This document shows, in pieces, positions 49,444 to 59,091 of a stretch of DNA of 64,000 nt (positions are counted from its first letter, which is position 1; each line of letters opens with the position of its first letter). Made by a program: the position numbers and the translations under genes. The notes under the pieces are model-generated. The model was not told the origin of the DNA. It saw nothing but the letters and a program-made list of their open reading frames with translations, and made no database searches. Source of the stretch: Aureococcus anophagefferens (lineage: Eukaryota > Sar > Pelagophyceae > Pelagomonadales > Pelagomonadaceae); contig NW_008705568.1 of NCBI RefSeq assembly GCF_000186865.1, positions 1,525,506 through 1,589,505 on the forward strand. The letters are read 5' to 3'.

Positions 49444-51961
49444 CTAGAAGCAGACCTTCCCCTTGCATCGCCGCGGCTTCGGCTTCGTCGGCGGGCCGCT
49501 CGGCTTCGGCGCGTCGACGGCCTTCTCCGCGAGCAGCTTCGTCAAGCGGGCGACCTCGTCGCGGAGCTCGGCGACCTCCCCCTGGAGCTTGCCGACGCGG
49601 CCCGCCTCGTCGCGCGCGGCGACCGTCGCGGCGTACGCGGCGCACGCCGGCGGCCACGCGTAGCCGAGCGCGGCGTAGTCGACGGCGAGGAGCTCGCAGA
49701 GCGTGGCCTGGACGCTATCGGGGAGCGTCGCCGGCGTGATGGCGCCGAAGGACTCGAAGGCGACGCGCTTCGCGGCGTTCGCGGCGTCGTACGCGCGCTG
49801 CGAGTAGCGGAAGCGCCGCTGCGTGTTCTCGTCCTGGTCCGCGAGGGCCGCCGCCGTCCGCGCGCCGACGATGGCGCCGGCGTCGTGCTTGTGGTGGAAG
49901 CCCGCGGCCTCGGCGGCCGCCGCGAGGCCCGCGAGGCCCACGCGGGCCTCGAGGAGCCGCCAGAGCGGCGCCGTGCCGTCCTCGAGGGGCCAGACGTAGT
50001 CGAACCGGTGGCCGCAGTTCTGGCCCACGCTCTTGAGCACGGGCGCCTGGAGCGCGAGGTGGCCCGTGAGGAGCCGCTCGCGGCTCGCGGCGAACATGTC
50101 CGACACGAACGCGTGGAACCGCGCGGGCCTGCGCGACATTCTTCAACCAGACTTCAATGTGAGCGTATGCGACAGCTTTGATGCAATCTCTTCGGCTGTG
50201 CTTCGAGAACTCGACGAGAGCAGTCGATTCGTCCAAAAATCAGCCGAATCGACTTCGATTTGACCGAGCTAGAGAATTCTGAAGTTTGGTCAGGGCCTGC
50301 GCGACGTCGACCGCCGGTCCGGGACGTCCCGACCGAACTTGTGCAATGCTCTCGCTCGGCCACATCGACGTCGATTCGGCTCTCTTTTGGACGGATCGAT
50401 GGCTCTCGTCGAGTGTTCGAAGCGCAGCGGCAGTGCTCGCGTCGAACCCGTCGCGCGCGCGCGCGTCGCGGTCGAACTCGAAGGTTCGAGGTCCGCGCGG
50501 GCGCGGGCTCCGTCGCGACGGCGAAGTGGGGCAGGTGGGCCAGGTGGCCGATGGACGTCTCCGTGTAGTAGCCCGAGATGAAGCGGAACGTGGGCTCGCG
50601 CGTCCAGGCGAACGTGATGGCGACCTTGGGCCGGCCCGGCGGCCACGGCGGCGCCGCGCGGTAGGGGCACGTGTAGCAGAGGCGCCGGCCCGCGTCGGGC
50701 CCGGCCGGGTCCGCGGCCGACACGTACGCCAGCACGCCCGGCGCCTCGGCGGCCGCGAGCACGGCCATGGTCGCCGTCGACGACGCCTTGGGCACCTGCG
50801 CGAACCGGAGCCGCGACGCCGGGCCGTCCCAGACGTTGACGCACGACCCCTTGGAGGCGGCGACGACGCGCTTGAACGCGACCCAGAGCGCGTCCGCGCG
50901 GCGCCGCGCCTCGTCCTCGACGGCGTCGACGGCCGCCGCCGCCCACCGCGCGGCCGCCGCGGACGCCTCCGTGTCCGCGTCGGGCGGCGCGGCCGCGGCC
51001 GGCGCTTTCGGGGGCGCGTAGCCGCGCGCGACCGCGAGCTGCGAGACGAGGCGGTTCGCCCGGGCGACGACCTCGAGGTCGCAGAGGTTCGCGAGGCGGA
51101 GGAGGCCCAGCGCTTCGCCGTCGAGGTCGTAGCCCCGCGCCTTCGCGTAGGCCGCCGCCGTCTCCGGCGCCGCGGCGCGCGGGGGCTCCGCGGCTTCGAG
51201 GCCGACGACCGCCCCGAGCACGAAGTACGACTCGCCGGGCAGGTCCGCCAGATTGAGCACGGCGGCGTAGCGGGGCAGCACCGCGAGCGCCGCGGCGAGG
51301 ACGTCCGGCGCGCACGCGTCCGCGGTGGCGTTGAAGCGCGCGCCGGGCAGGAGGTGGCGCGTCGCGAAGTTGCGGAGCTGGCGCCGGTCGCCCTCCGAGC
51401 CGCCGCCGCGGACCGCGGCCCGGAACCCGGCCGCGTCGAGGCCTGCGAAAACGGGGGCGGCATGTCCGGGCGCGCGTCGATGGAGACGCCGCGACGCCGG
51501 TCGAGGCCTCGCGTCTTCGCCGCGTAGGACACGAAGCGCTTGATCGGGTCGCGGACCAGGAGCAGCCACGCGTACGCGGTCCACAGGCTCGCGCCCGCGG
51601 GCGCCGCCGCGGCGGCGTCGAGCACGGCCCGCGCGCCGGCCCCGAGCCGCCGCCCGGGCTCGACGACGACCGCGTTGCACAGCGCGGCGTCCGCGGCCAT
51701 CGCGCGCGCCGTCGCCGCGAAAGTGAGGTTGTGGTCCGCGACGGACCCATTGAGCGCCTTGAGGTAGTGGAACGCGCCGCCCTCGAGCCGGCAGTCCATG
51801 TCCGGACCGCCGTGGAACTGCCGGCAGGCGAGGTCGCAGAGCGTCCCGCCGCCGGACCGCGACACGCTCACGGCGAGGATGGGCCGCGGCGGCGCCTGCG
51901 ATCCGGCGCCGACGACACAGCAGGCGACGAGCAACGCGGCGCACCGAGCGCAGGCCGTCAT
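49444..51961 (-). CDS. Sulfotransferase-like secreted protein with a nested introner intron and an apparent frameshift
   Basis: Exon 1 is 51961..50503 and exon 2 is 50128..49444. The start at 51961 begins a signal peptide (CAALLVACCVVGAG). The first part has ILAVSVSRSGGGTLCDLACR, probably the PAPS loop, and LLLVRDPIKRFVSYAAKTR, the 3'-phosphate segment. Near 51453, in a run of five G, the frame must shift by one to continue (MPPP to VFAGLDAAGFRAAV). Downstream are KVAITFAWTREPTFRFISGY and, after the intron, PARFHAFVSDMFAASRERLL and a coiled coil before RRCKGKVCF. The join TEPA-PARFHAF is exact. The frameshift may be a sequencing error. Confidence 0.7.
50129..50293 (+). mobile_element. Introner A7 (short type A), inserted at the edge of A8
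   Basis: A clear type A core (CTTCAACCAGACTTCAATGT, CGTCCAAAAATCAGCCGAA) has a short left end (CTGCGCGACATTC) and a right end cut back to TTTGGTCAG. It is flanked by a 12-bp direct repeat GGCCTGCGCGAC at 50126-50137 and 50294-50305. It provides the CAG acceptor actually adjoining exon 2. It is antisense to the host. Confidence 0.85.
50297..50494 (-). mobile_element. Introner A8 (diverged type A), sense to host
   Basis: A GC-shifted copy in reverse orientation to A7. On the minus strand TTCGACGCGAGCACTGCCGC, CGTCCAAAAGAGAGCCGAAT and GGTCGGGACGTCCCGG align with type A. The TSD, in host sense GCCCGCGC, is at 50495-50502 (donor, GC) and 50121-50128 (exon 2 side). The whole intron is 50129..50502 (374 bp) and contains A7. 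Confidence 0.82.
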
Positions 51962-52358
51962 GCCGCGCGACACGGGTGCACGCCCGACTAGCGAGCGCAG
52001 CCCAATGATGCCTTGACGCAGGTGCAAGCGCGCATGCAGCCCACCGCCATCGCGCAAAGTCTAGTCCGAGCGGTGCAACAAACATGGTGAGCGTCAAAGA
52101 GCCGCAGGGCGCCAGTCGCGCGCGCGTCCCCTTCAATAACTTGGTCAACAAATGTGTTACAAGAATCACGTGCAACTTCGTATAATCCAACGGATCTACG
52201 TGGACATTCGCATGCATGTATATACCTGATACGGTGAAACTGAACATTTCTGTTTCTACGACAACATCAATCGACGAAGGGCGATTGATTGCGTGTCTAG
52301 GACAGCAATCACACTTCGAAAGCACTATGACAAAAGATCTTCCAGTAGTCCTACAATG
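51962..52358. other. AT-richer spacer between two minus-strand glycan genes
   Basis: 397 bp with markedly lower GC from about 52130 to 52330, including GTATATAC near 52217 and CATGCATGTA. No gene is seen. It is probably the promoter of the sulfotransferase-like gene and the terminator region of the upstream gene. Confidence 0.5.
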
Positions 52359-53733
52359 TCAGATCGTGGCGGATTTCTTCTTGGAGACGTCGCCGGAGAC
52401 CAGCGCGCCGCTGCCAAGGAGCGCGTCGACGCCGGCGTCGACGGCCGTGGCGTCGAGCGGTTCCACCGGAAGTCCGCGGCATACGCCCCGAGCCGAAAGG
52501 CCGCACGCGAATTCGACCATGTTGCTGCACCGCTCGGGATTCTTCTCGGCGTGGTCCGCGGCCATAGCCAGGATCCGTCGCGGCGCCCAGGGCCTCCCGC
52601 ACAAGTTTCTCGGGCCCGAGGAGCAGGTCCGCGGCCGCCATGCAGTGGAGCGCGACGAGCGGGTGGCCCGCGCCGTGGAAGCTCACGTCGAAGTCGTCTT
52701 CGAGGCCGGCCGTGCGGCCGTCGACGAGGCGCGACGCGCCGTCGCGCCGCGCGCCGCCGACGCGTATCCGGACGTCGAGGCCCTCGAGGGTCGCGGCGAC
52801 GGTCTCCGGCGGCGAGTCGCTCAGGATGAGCGCGCGGACGCGGCGGCCGGGGAGCCGCGCTCGCAACGCCGCGACGACGCGGAGCGCGTTCCGGAGGTGC
52901 GCGCCCTCCACCCTCATCGGGCGTTCGTCCGTCGCGGAGACGTTCGGGACCAGGTCGGGGTGGATGAGGTCGCCGAGGCGCACGTGGACGACGACGCGGA
53001 GCTCGCCGTCGGCCGCGCCGCAGTCGACCAAGGCGTCGCGGTCGACGGCCGCGTAGGCCTCGGCGACCGCGCGGCGCGCGCGGCGCCCCCGCGGGCGCTT
53101 TTTGGTCCGCGGGGGCGCGTCGGTCGGCGGGAGCGCGTCGAAGCCGAACCACTCGTCGAGCGGCGGCGCGAGGAAGCACTCGAAGTGGCCCCGGAACAGC
53201 GCGTCGCCCGTGGGCCAGCGGGCCGCGATCTCGTCCTGTAAGCCACCGTTTCCCGGCCCCCAGTTCCGCGCGTGGAGCCAATCTCGTTCGTGGCAGCAGA
53301 GCGACGGCGCGAAGCCGTCGCCAAGGCCATCGACGTCGCGCAGGTAGGCGGACGCCTCGCTCACGTACTCCTGGAAGTAGTGGGGGCCCGGGCCCGGGCC
53401 GCGGCGGTCGGCGATCATCTCGACGATTCTGTATCCGATGTGGCCGAGGCCGTCTTGTCCGCTGACGGGTTTATCCACAACGCCCACGCAGTCTGTCGGG
53501 AAATAGGGCTTGTATCTTTTGTAAATGCGGATAGGTTCGCGCTCGCAGACGTGCTTCGACAGGAGGGCGAAGTCGGGCACGATCGCCGGCGCCGCCAGTG
53601 CGAGGCGCCACCATGACGTGTTCGTCGCCGCCACGCCGGAGATCGCGGGCGCCGCCGCCTTCGTCGCCGCCACGCCGGAGATCGCGAGCGCCGCCGCCAT
53701 GATCATGGCGACCCAGCGGGTCGCCCCGCGCAT
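52359..53733 (-). CDS. Fucosyltransferase-like glycosyltransferase, apparent frameshift near the end
   Basis: From ATG at 53733 a signal-anchor-like leader holds a duplicated AISGVAAT. The domain follows: CVGVVDKPVSGQDGLGHIGY, HYFQEYVSEASAYLRDV, VVVHVRLGDLIHPDL (the Arg-containing loop typical of O- and alpha-1,6-fucosyltransferases), LILSDSPPETV and VALHCMAAADLLLGPEKL. Near 52590 the coherent reading moves to another frame (ILAMAADHAEKNPERCSNMV) and ends at 52359 with GLPVEPLDATAVDAGVDALL. The original frame instead becomes Arg-rich. A one-base error or a recent mutation is likely. Its tail module recurs at 55200-55340. Confidence 0.65.
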
Positions 53734-54227
53734 TCTCAGCACCGGCAGTGGAGTGAAGTGGCCGTCCACAGGTGCCTGTTAGCCGCGTCGCAGGGAGGAA
53801 CCGGAGGGAGAGAGAACAGCGAAGGGAGGCGTAGGGTGCCTCCGGCGTGTGAGACCCCTCTGAGCCTCCCGTCCCCCTGCGGTTCCTCCCGGGGCCCCTA
53901 GGTTTAGAGACGCGTCGAGGCACTGACGGTGAGGCAAATGTGCTGATCGCTAATTTTGATGTCGACAGGGTACCTCGGCGAACCGAGCTAGCCGGGCGCG
54001 AGGCCGCCGACTTGCCGTCGCAGCGGAGCCCTGGTCCGAGTCGCGCTCGCCCCGTAGTTCCCTCGAGCGGCGCGTCCAGGGCCGCGGCGAGCGCGGCGAG
54101 CGCGGCCCTCGCTGGCGCCACGCCGGCGGAATCAAACGAGCGCGCCGCTTCCCAGCAACTCCTCGGCGTTCGGGCTAGGTTCGCATAGCGACTCACCTCA
54201 TCTCCCGCATTTTGTCGCTGAAACACA
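53734..54227. other. Spacer with an inverted repeat
   Basis: 494 bp with no convincing gene. GGGAGGAACCG (about 53789) and CGGTTCCTCCC (about 53880) form an 11-bp inverted repeat separated by about 80 bp in a purine/pyrimidine-rich stretch. Short open frames on both strands look random. Confidence 0.45.
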
Positions 54228-55344
54228 TTAGCAGACGCGCAAGCATAGCGGATGTCTCCCACCCGAATGTCCGCAATCGTCGCGCTTCTTCGTGCTCGAC
54301 AGGAAGTACTGGAGCTTGCAGGGCGCGTAGCCGCGCGCCGCGTCCTCCGCCGTCCATTTTCCGTCCAAGTCGAAGATCGCGGGCGCGCCCCGCGCGTCGC
54401 GCTTCGCTGCGACGAACGCGGCGCGGCCCATGTTCGAGCCCGAGTTCGCGGCGACGACGTCCGCCTCGGCGAGGAGCGCGACTGCGGCGACGAGGAACTG
54501 GCCGAAGGGCAGGCCCGCGCTCCGGAGCGCGGCGTCGACGTGGACGATGCGGACGCCGCGCGCCGCGGACGCGTTCACGACCTTCTCCGCGAGCACGTCG
54601 TCTTGCGTCAACACGACCGCGACGTCGCCGCGCGCCGTGCGCTGGGCGAAGAAGTCGACCCACTCGGCGTCGTCGAACATCGTGAAGCCCGTCCTGTCGG
54701 AAAGGGCGTCATGAACGCGGTCGCCCCGGCGCACGTGGACGCCGAGCGCGACGCGCGTCTCCGCGGGCAGGTCGAGCGCCGAGCGCATCGCCGCGGTCGT
54801 GGCCCGGACCGCCGCGCTCGGGCGCCAGAGGACCTCGGTGAACGCGGCCAGAGCCTCGTACCGCGTCCAGTTTCTCGCGAGCGCGCGCTTCGCGGCCGCG
54901 GCGCTCCGCGGCGCGCGCGCGGCCGCGCACGCGGCGTCGTCGACGGGCGCGTAGAAGCAGCCCATCGTCGCTTTTTTTTTCTTGCGGCCGCAGCCGCGGC
55001 CGTAGTCGTCGGCCGCGTGGACGTGGGGCGGATTATGGACAGGGCTCGACGAAAACAACTTGTCCAGGCGCTTGCCCTTCGTCGCCACGTCGAAGGCGAG
55101 CTGCGTCGCCTGGTTGATCTGCGAGTAGAGGCCGCTTGGGTGGGGTGGTGACTTTTCCCTCGGGGCCTCGCGGAGCGCGCAGAGGATTCCGAGCATCTCG
55201 TCGCCTTGCGACGATAGCTGAGGCCCGCGCGACAGCTCCGGCGCGCCGCTGCCGAGGAGCGCGTCGCCGGCGTCGACGGCCGTCGCGTCGAGCGGCTCCA
55301 CGGGAAATCCGCTTCCCACCAACTGCTCGACGCCGGCGTCGACG
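54228..55344 (-). CDS. FUT8-like (GT23-type) glycosyltransferase, 5' end uncertain at gap
   Basis: The C-terminal and central parts are clear: SGLYSQINQATQLAFDVA, then VALGVHVRRGDRVHDALS (the GDP-fucose-binding Arg loop), WVDFFAQRTARGDVAVVLTQ, DVVAANSGSNMGRAAFVA and an end CLRVC. These fit alpha-1,6-fucosyltransferase relatives. A possible start is ATG at 55196. Upstream, in frame, is GSGFPVEPLDATAVDAGDAL, a copy of the tail of the neighbouring gene at 52359, running into the gap. That piece may be the end of another paralogue or an upstream exon. A Lys run (RKKKKATMG) lies in the middle. Confidence 0.65.
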
Positions 55345-55394
55345 NNNNNNNNNNNNNNNNNNNNNNNNNNNNNNNNNNNNNNNNNNNNNNNNNN
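55345..55394. other. Assembly gap (50 N) next to a repeated coding module
   Basis: Fifty unknown bases, directly beside GACGCCGGCGTCGACG repeat sequence. The true size is probably unknown, since related sequence occurs at 52420-52450. Confidence 0.95.
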
Positions 55395-55407
55395 TGTCCG
55401 ACAATAG

Positions 55408-55554
55408 CTCGACGCGGCCGCGGAGGCGCGGCTCCTCGCCGAGTTCCCGCAGCCCCATATCATGATCCGCAAGCAGCAGCAGGAGGCGGCGGCCGCGAAG
55501 GAGACGAATCAGAAGGCCGGCGGCAAGAAGAAGAAGGGCAAGAAGAAGCGCTAG
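55408..55554 (+). CDS. Last exon of a Lys-rich protein (partial)
   Basis: The frame LDAAAEARLLAEFPQPHIMI, then RKQQQEAAAAKETNQKAGG, then a Lys run, ends at TAG 55552-55554. It is preceded by CCGACAATAG, whose AG fits a splice acceptor, because the upstream frame has a stop. The rest of the gene lies in or beyond the gap. No family is recognised. Confidence 0.5.
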   Translation, partial: LDAAAEARLLAEFPQPHIMIRKQQQEAAAAKETNQKAGGKKKKGKKKR

Positions 55555-56083
55555 GGAGGGGGTACGGCTGTGTGCTCTCGCTCGCGCTCGCGTCGGGGCG
55601 TAGAGAGAGGCAGCATGGCCACGTGTGACTCGGCGTTTGAGCTCGTCGCTGTGGCAATACTCGACGCGTACTTCGATCTTCGGTATATTATAGCGGCGGT
55701 GCCTGCCAAACCGGCGCAGCGCGGCGGGATTGGCGATGCATTAATATTAAATGAATTTTCAACTATCGCGCGTCCACTGATCGATGCCGGTTTGGCGGGT
55801 TTGGCGGGTTTGGCCGCCTCTGCCACAAGCAGCTGTGCTGACTCCACACAAACCAGTATGGCGCCCGCGTCCTAATATCCGCGCGCCCCGCGATGAAACG
55901 GGCTCGGCCGCTCGCCCGACGCCCCCGGCGACCCACCATCCTCCCCGCGCCACCCGGCAACGCCAAAAAGGGCGCCCCCAACCCCGCCGCCCGTCGAAAC
56001 CCCCGGTCGAGCGATGATGAATCCAAACTGAACGACGACCCCGCGCGCCCGCCGCAGCACACACACACACCTCCTTTCACACC
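55555..56083. other. Spacer, partly AT-rich
   Basis: 529 bp without a supported gene. It contains TTTGGCGGG three times (55792-55815) and an AT-rich patch (ATTAATATTAAATGAATTTT near 55740). A 101-residue plus-strand frame (55570-55875) and a minus-strand frame exist but show no domain features. (AC)n near 56060 precedes the next ATG. Confidence 0.45.
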
Positions 56084-56815
56084 ATGGACATCGAGAGCGC
56101 GCACCGGCGTCCCGCGACGACGCCCGACCCGCCGAAGAACCGCGCGCGCGCGCGGAGAACGCGCGCCGTTCTGGAGGCGTCAAGGGCCGGATCGTATGAA
56201 TGACCCCCGCGCCCGCAGGCATCAAGGGCAAGATCGACGAGCTCCTCGTCAAGCTCCCGGAGCCGGCGCAGGCCAAGCTCGCGGACCTCGAGAAGTCCAC
56301 GGGCCAGCCCAAGTCGCTCATCGCCGGCGGCGGCGCGGTTTTCGCGTCGCTCCTCTTCCTCTTCCTCTGCGCGTTTCCCCGCGTCCGTCCCGCCGTCGCG
56401 CCGCGGCGCGGCCGCCCGTCCCTCGCCCCGGCGGCGGCGCCTCGCGGCCCCTCTCTCGCGCGCGCGCGCGGAACGTTCGCGGAACCGCGCGCGTTCCCCA
56501 GGCCCGCCGCAGCTCGTCTTCTCGGCCGTCGGCGTCGCCTACCCCATGTACGCGTCGCTCCTCATGCTCGCCGAGGACACGACGGAGGACGCGGCCATGT
56601 GGATCACCTACTGGTGCACGTTCACGTGCTTCAAGATCGTCATGGGCCCGCTCGACTTCATCCTGAGCTTCCTCCCCTTCTACTTCTACCTCAAGCTCAC
56701 GCTCCTCGTCTGGCTCTTCTCCCCGACGACCAAGGGCGCCGCCATGGTCTACGAGAAGGGCGTCAAGCCCTTCGTCTTCCCCCTCCTCGTCGGCCCGAAC
56801 GAGAAGTCGGACTAG
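56084..56815 (+). CDS. HVA22/REEP/Yop1 family ER-shaping protein
   Basis: Inferred exons 56084..56108, 56219..56386 and 56502..56815 give 168 residues. The TB2/DP1 domain is clear: FSAVGVAYPMYASLLMLAED, MWITYWCTFTCFKIVMGPLD, FLPFYFYLKLTLLVWLF and GAAMVYEKGVKPF. Such proteins form hairpins in the ER membrane and promote tubule curvature or ER-phagy. Both introns (110 and 115 bp) are inferred from GT-AG ends and phase agreement and are not introners by sequence. The first exon codes only MDIESAHR. Confidence 0.78.
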
Positions 56816-57131
56816 GCGCGCCGCGACCCCCCCGGCCCCGCCGACTCGCTCCCGGACGGGCGAGGCGCGGGCCAACCACACGACCCACCACCATACCCCC
56901 GCACGCCCCCCGTTGTATACTAGCTTTTTGCTGCAGCGCGTCTGCCCGGGCCCTCGGCGCGGCGCGTGCGCCGAACGCTCGACCAATGAAAAGCCTGGAT
57001 TTCGGGCTGCGACGATGCAGCCCGGAAGGATGCGTCCGCCATCGGCCATGGGCAGCGGCCTGATGCGACGATAAAGCCTGTAGGCTGTGTCACGATTGCA
57101 GCACGCGCCGACAACCGGGAGCAGCGGATCG
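56816..57131. other. Spacer, no gene seen
   Basis: 316 bp between two plus-strand genes. It starts C-rich, has a short AT-rich segment (GTATACTAGCTTTTTGC near 56915) and no coding-like frame. It probably holds the HVA22-like terminator and the ankyrin-gene promoter. Confidence 0.4.
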
Positions 57132-57698
57132 ATGGCGACGCTGTCCATCCTCCAGACCTACCACCGCCTGTCGTCCTATTTCGTCGGCGCGGAGGACGTC
57201 ATGGACGCCGTCGTCCCGCCTCTGTGGCTCGACGACGTCGATTTTGAGCACCCCGACCTCGTCGCGCGCCACCTCGCGGCCGGCGGCGACGCCGCGCGGC
57301 GGCTCCGCGACGGCGCGACGCTTTTGCACCGCGTCGCCGGGCGGTCCGCGCACGGCGACGCGGCGGTCGCGGCCGCGGCGTCCGCGCTCCTCGAGCACGG
57401 CGCGGACGCGGACGCGGCCGACGCGCAGGGGTGGACGGCCCTCATGGTCGCCGCCGACGCCGGCCGCGCGGCCGTCGTCGCCGCGCTCGCGGCGCGCGGC
57501 GCCGCCGTCGACGCGCGGAATCGCGCGGGCGGCACGGCGCTCATGGTCGCGCGCTACGCGGGGCAGGGCGCGTGCGCGTCCCGGCTGCTCGACGCGGGCG
57601 CTGACGCGGCGCTCGTCGACCGCGCGGGCCACACGGCCGACGACTGGGCCGCGCTGCGGCCCCGGCCGCGGCGCGGCCGGCGGCACCTCGCGAGATAA
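57132..57698 (+). CDS. Small ankyrin-repeat protein
   Basis: A 188-residue protein with about four ankyrin units: LRDGATLLHRVAGRSAHGDA, ADAQGWTALMVAADAGRAAV, RNRAGGTALMVARYAGQGAC and VDRAGHTADDWAALRP. The N-terminal 45 residues are unique. Ankyrin repeats mediate protein binding; the partner is unknown. The gene is tail-to-tail with the RING-ankyrin gene, 9 bp apart. Confidence 0.75.
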   Translation: MATLSILQTYHRLSSYFVGAEDVMDAVVPPLWLDDVDFEHPDLVARHLAAGGDAARRLRDGATLLHRVAGRSAHGDAAVAAAASALLEHGADADAADAQGWTALMVAADAGRAAVVAALAARGAAVDARNRAGGTALMVARYAGQGACASRLLDAGADAALVDRAGHTADDWAALRPRPRRGRRHLAR

Positions 57699-57707
57699 AA
57701 AGACGGG

Positions 57708-58916
57708 TTACGCCGCGGGGGGCGCCTCGGAGAGCGCCGGAGCCCGGGGAGGCGCCACGGCGAGCACCTCCGCGGGGGGCGCCTCGGAGAGCGCCGGAGC
57801 CCGGGGGGGCGCCACGGCGAGCACCTCCGCGGGGGGCGCCTCGGAGAGCGCCGGAGCCCGGGGAGGCGCCACGGCGAGCACCTCCGCGTGGGGGACCGGG
57901 TCGGGCGCTCCGGGCGCTCCGGGGTCCGCGCGCGGCGCGGCGCGCGCGATGGCGCGGATGCGCTGGCGGCAGATGGGGCAGCCGTCGCGGCGCGCGCGGA
58001 GCGCCTCGAGGCACGCGGCGCAGCAGGACACGTGGCCGCAGGGCTCGGCGACGGCGTCGGCGCGCGCCGCCGCGCAGACGCAGCACTCGCCGCGCGCCGC
58101 GGCGTAGAAGACCCTCTTCCGCGCCGCCGCCGAGGCCGCGAGGAGGGACCGGATTTCCGCCGACGTGTCCTCGGCGACGGCCTCGTCCGCGCGCGCGACG
58201 TAGTCGACGTGGTCCGAGAACGCGTTGTTGTCCGGGTCGAAGAGCAGGTCGCGGTCGTCGTCGGCGCGCGCCTTCGACGTCACGGCGAGCGCGCACGTGC
58301 CGTCGTCGTCGACGCCGCCGCGGACGAGCAGCGCGCGGACGAGCGCCGCGTGGCCGCCGTGGCAGGCCCAGTACAGCGGCGTGCGCCCGTCGTAGACGGC
58401 GCCCGCGGAGTCGCGGAGCGGCTCCGGGCCGTTGGGCGACGCGTCGCCGCCGTCGACGAGGGCGACGACGCCGGCGACGTCGCCGCGCTTCGCGAGCTCC
58501 CAGACCGTGGGGTCGCCCGGCGCGTCGGCGGCCGCGCGCGCCGCCGCGACGGCCTCCGCGCGGCCGGCGCCGTCGTCCGGCCGGCGCCGCACGTCGCGCG
58601 GCCGCGTGCCGACCTGCAAGAAGCCGTCCTCCCACAAAATCGTGCAGCCGTCGGGGTCCGCGGACCGCAATTTCCCGTAGCGCCACCGCGTCGTCCACTT
58701 GTAGCGCGCGACGACGCGCGCGCCGGCGCTCCGCGCGTAGGAGCCGTCGACGAACTGCGGCGCGTCGGGGTCCTCCTCGGCGTCGGCGAGCACCGTGGCC
58801 GACGCGGCGGCGAGCGCCGCGACGCCGACGGTCGGGTTTTCGGTGCGGCGCTCCTCAGACTCCGACGGCGCCGCGCCGGAGCTCCGGCGGCACCAGCGCC
58901 AGAGCGCGGCCAGCAT
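57708..58916 (-). CDS. RING-finger protein with ankyrin repeats and a 19-residue triple repeat tail
   Basis: A 402-residue protein from ATG at 58916. Residues about 55-95 (YKWTTRWRYGKLRSADPDGC, ILWEDGFLQVG) look like a small beta domain. Ankyrin units follow (DPTVWELAKRGDVAGVVALV, DGRTPLYWACHGGHAALVRA). The RING is CCVCAAARADAVAEPCGHVS, CCAAC, CPICRQRI, so it is a probable E3 ubiquitin ligase. The tail has three perfect copies of EVLAVAPPRAPALSEAPPA. An upstream in-frame codon at 59045 is less likely. Confidence 0.78.
   Translation of the reverse strand: MLAALWRWCRRSSGAAPSESEERRTENPTVGVAALAAASATVLADAEEDPDAPQFVDGSYARSAGARVVARYKWTTRWRYGKLRSADPDGCTILWEDGFLQVGTRPRDVRRRPDDGAGRAEAVAAARAAADAPGDPTVWELAKRGDVAGVVALVDGGDASPNGPEPLRDSAGAVYDGRTPLYWACHGGHAALVRALLVRGGVDDDGTCALAVTSKARADDDRDLLFDPDNNAFSDHVDYVARADEAVAEDTSAEIRSLLAASAAARKRVFYAAARGECCVCAAARADAVAEPCGHVSCCAACLEALRARRDGCPICRQRIRAIARAAPRADPGAPGAPDPVPHAEVLAVAPPRAPALSEAPPAEVLAVAPPRAPALSEAPPAEVLAVAPPRAPALSEAPPAA
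57714..57884 (-). repeat. Three 57-bp tandem coding repeats
   Basis: Units 57714-57770, 57771-57827 and 57828-57884 are identical except for one or two bases. Each encodes 19 residues of the RING-ankyrin C-terminus. Near identity indicates recent expansion. Confidence 0.95.
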
Positions 58917-59091
58917 CGCCGCGCACCGGTTTGCACGAAAGCTGCGGACCGGGTGCGGCGCCCGACGGCGGACTGCGCTGGTCAGGGGGCTGCCGGAGAG
59001 CGTCGAACGCGACATCATGTTGATGTCAAGTTGCCTCAACAACAAGCAAAAAAGTAGGGTGGCGCCCGGCGAGAGGAAAAAAGGGACACGC

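Noticed and set aside
55570..55875. 101-codon plus-strand frame
   Set aside because: No leader, domain or bias; overlaps an equally long minus-strand frame and contains simple TTTGGCGGG repeats.
56387..56501. HVA22 intron 2 as another introner
   Set aside because: It has no type A, B, C or D core or TIR; the 7-base similarity of its flanks (CCCGCCG) is weak in GC-rich sequence.
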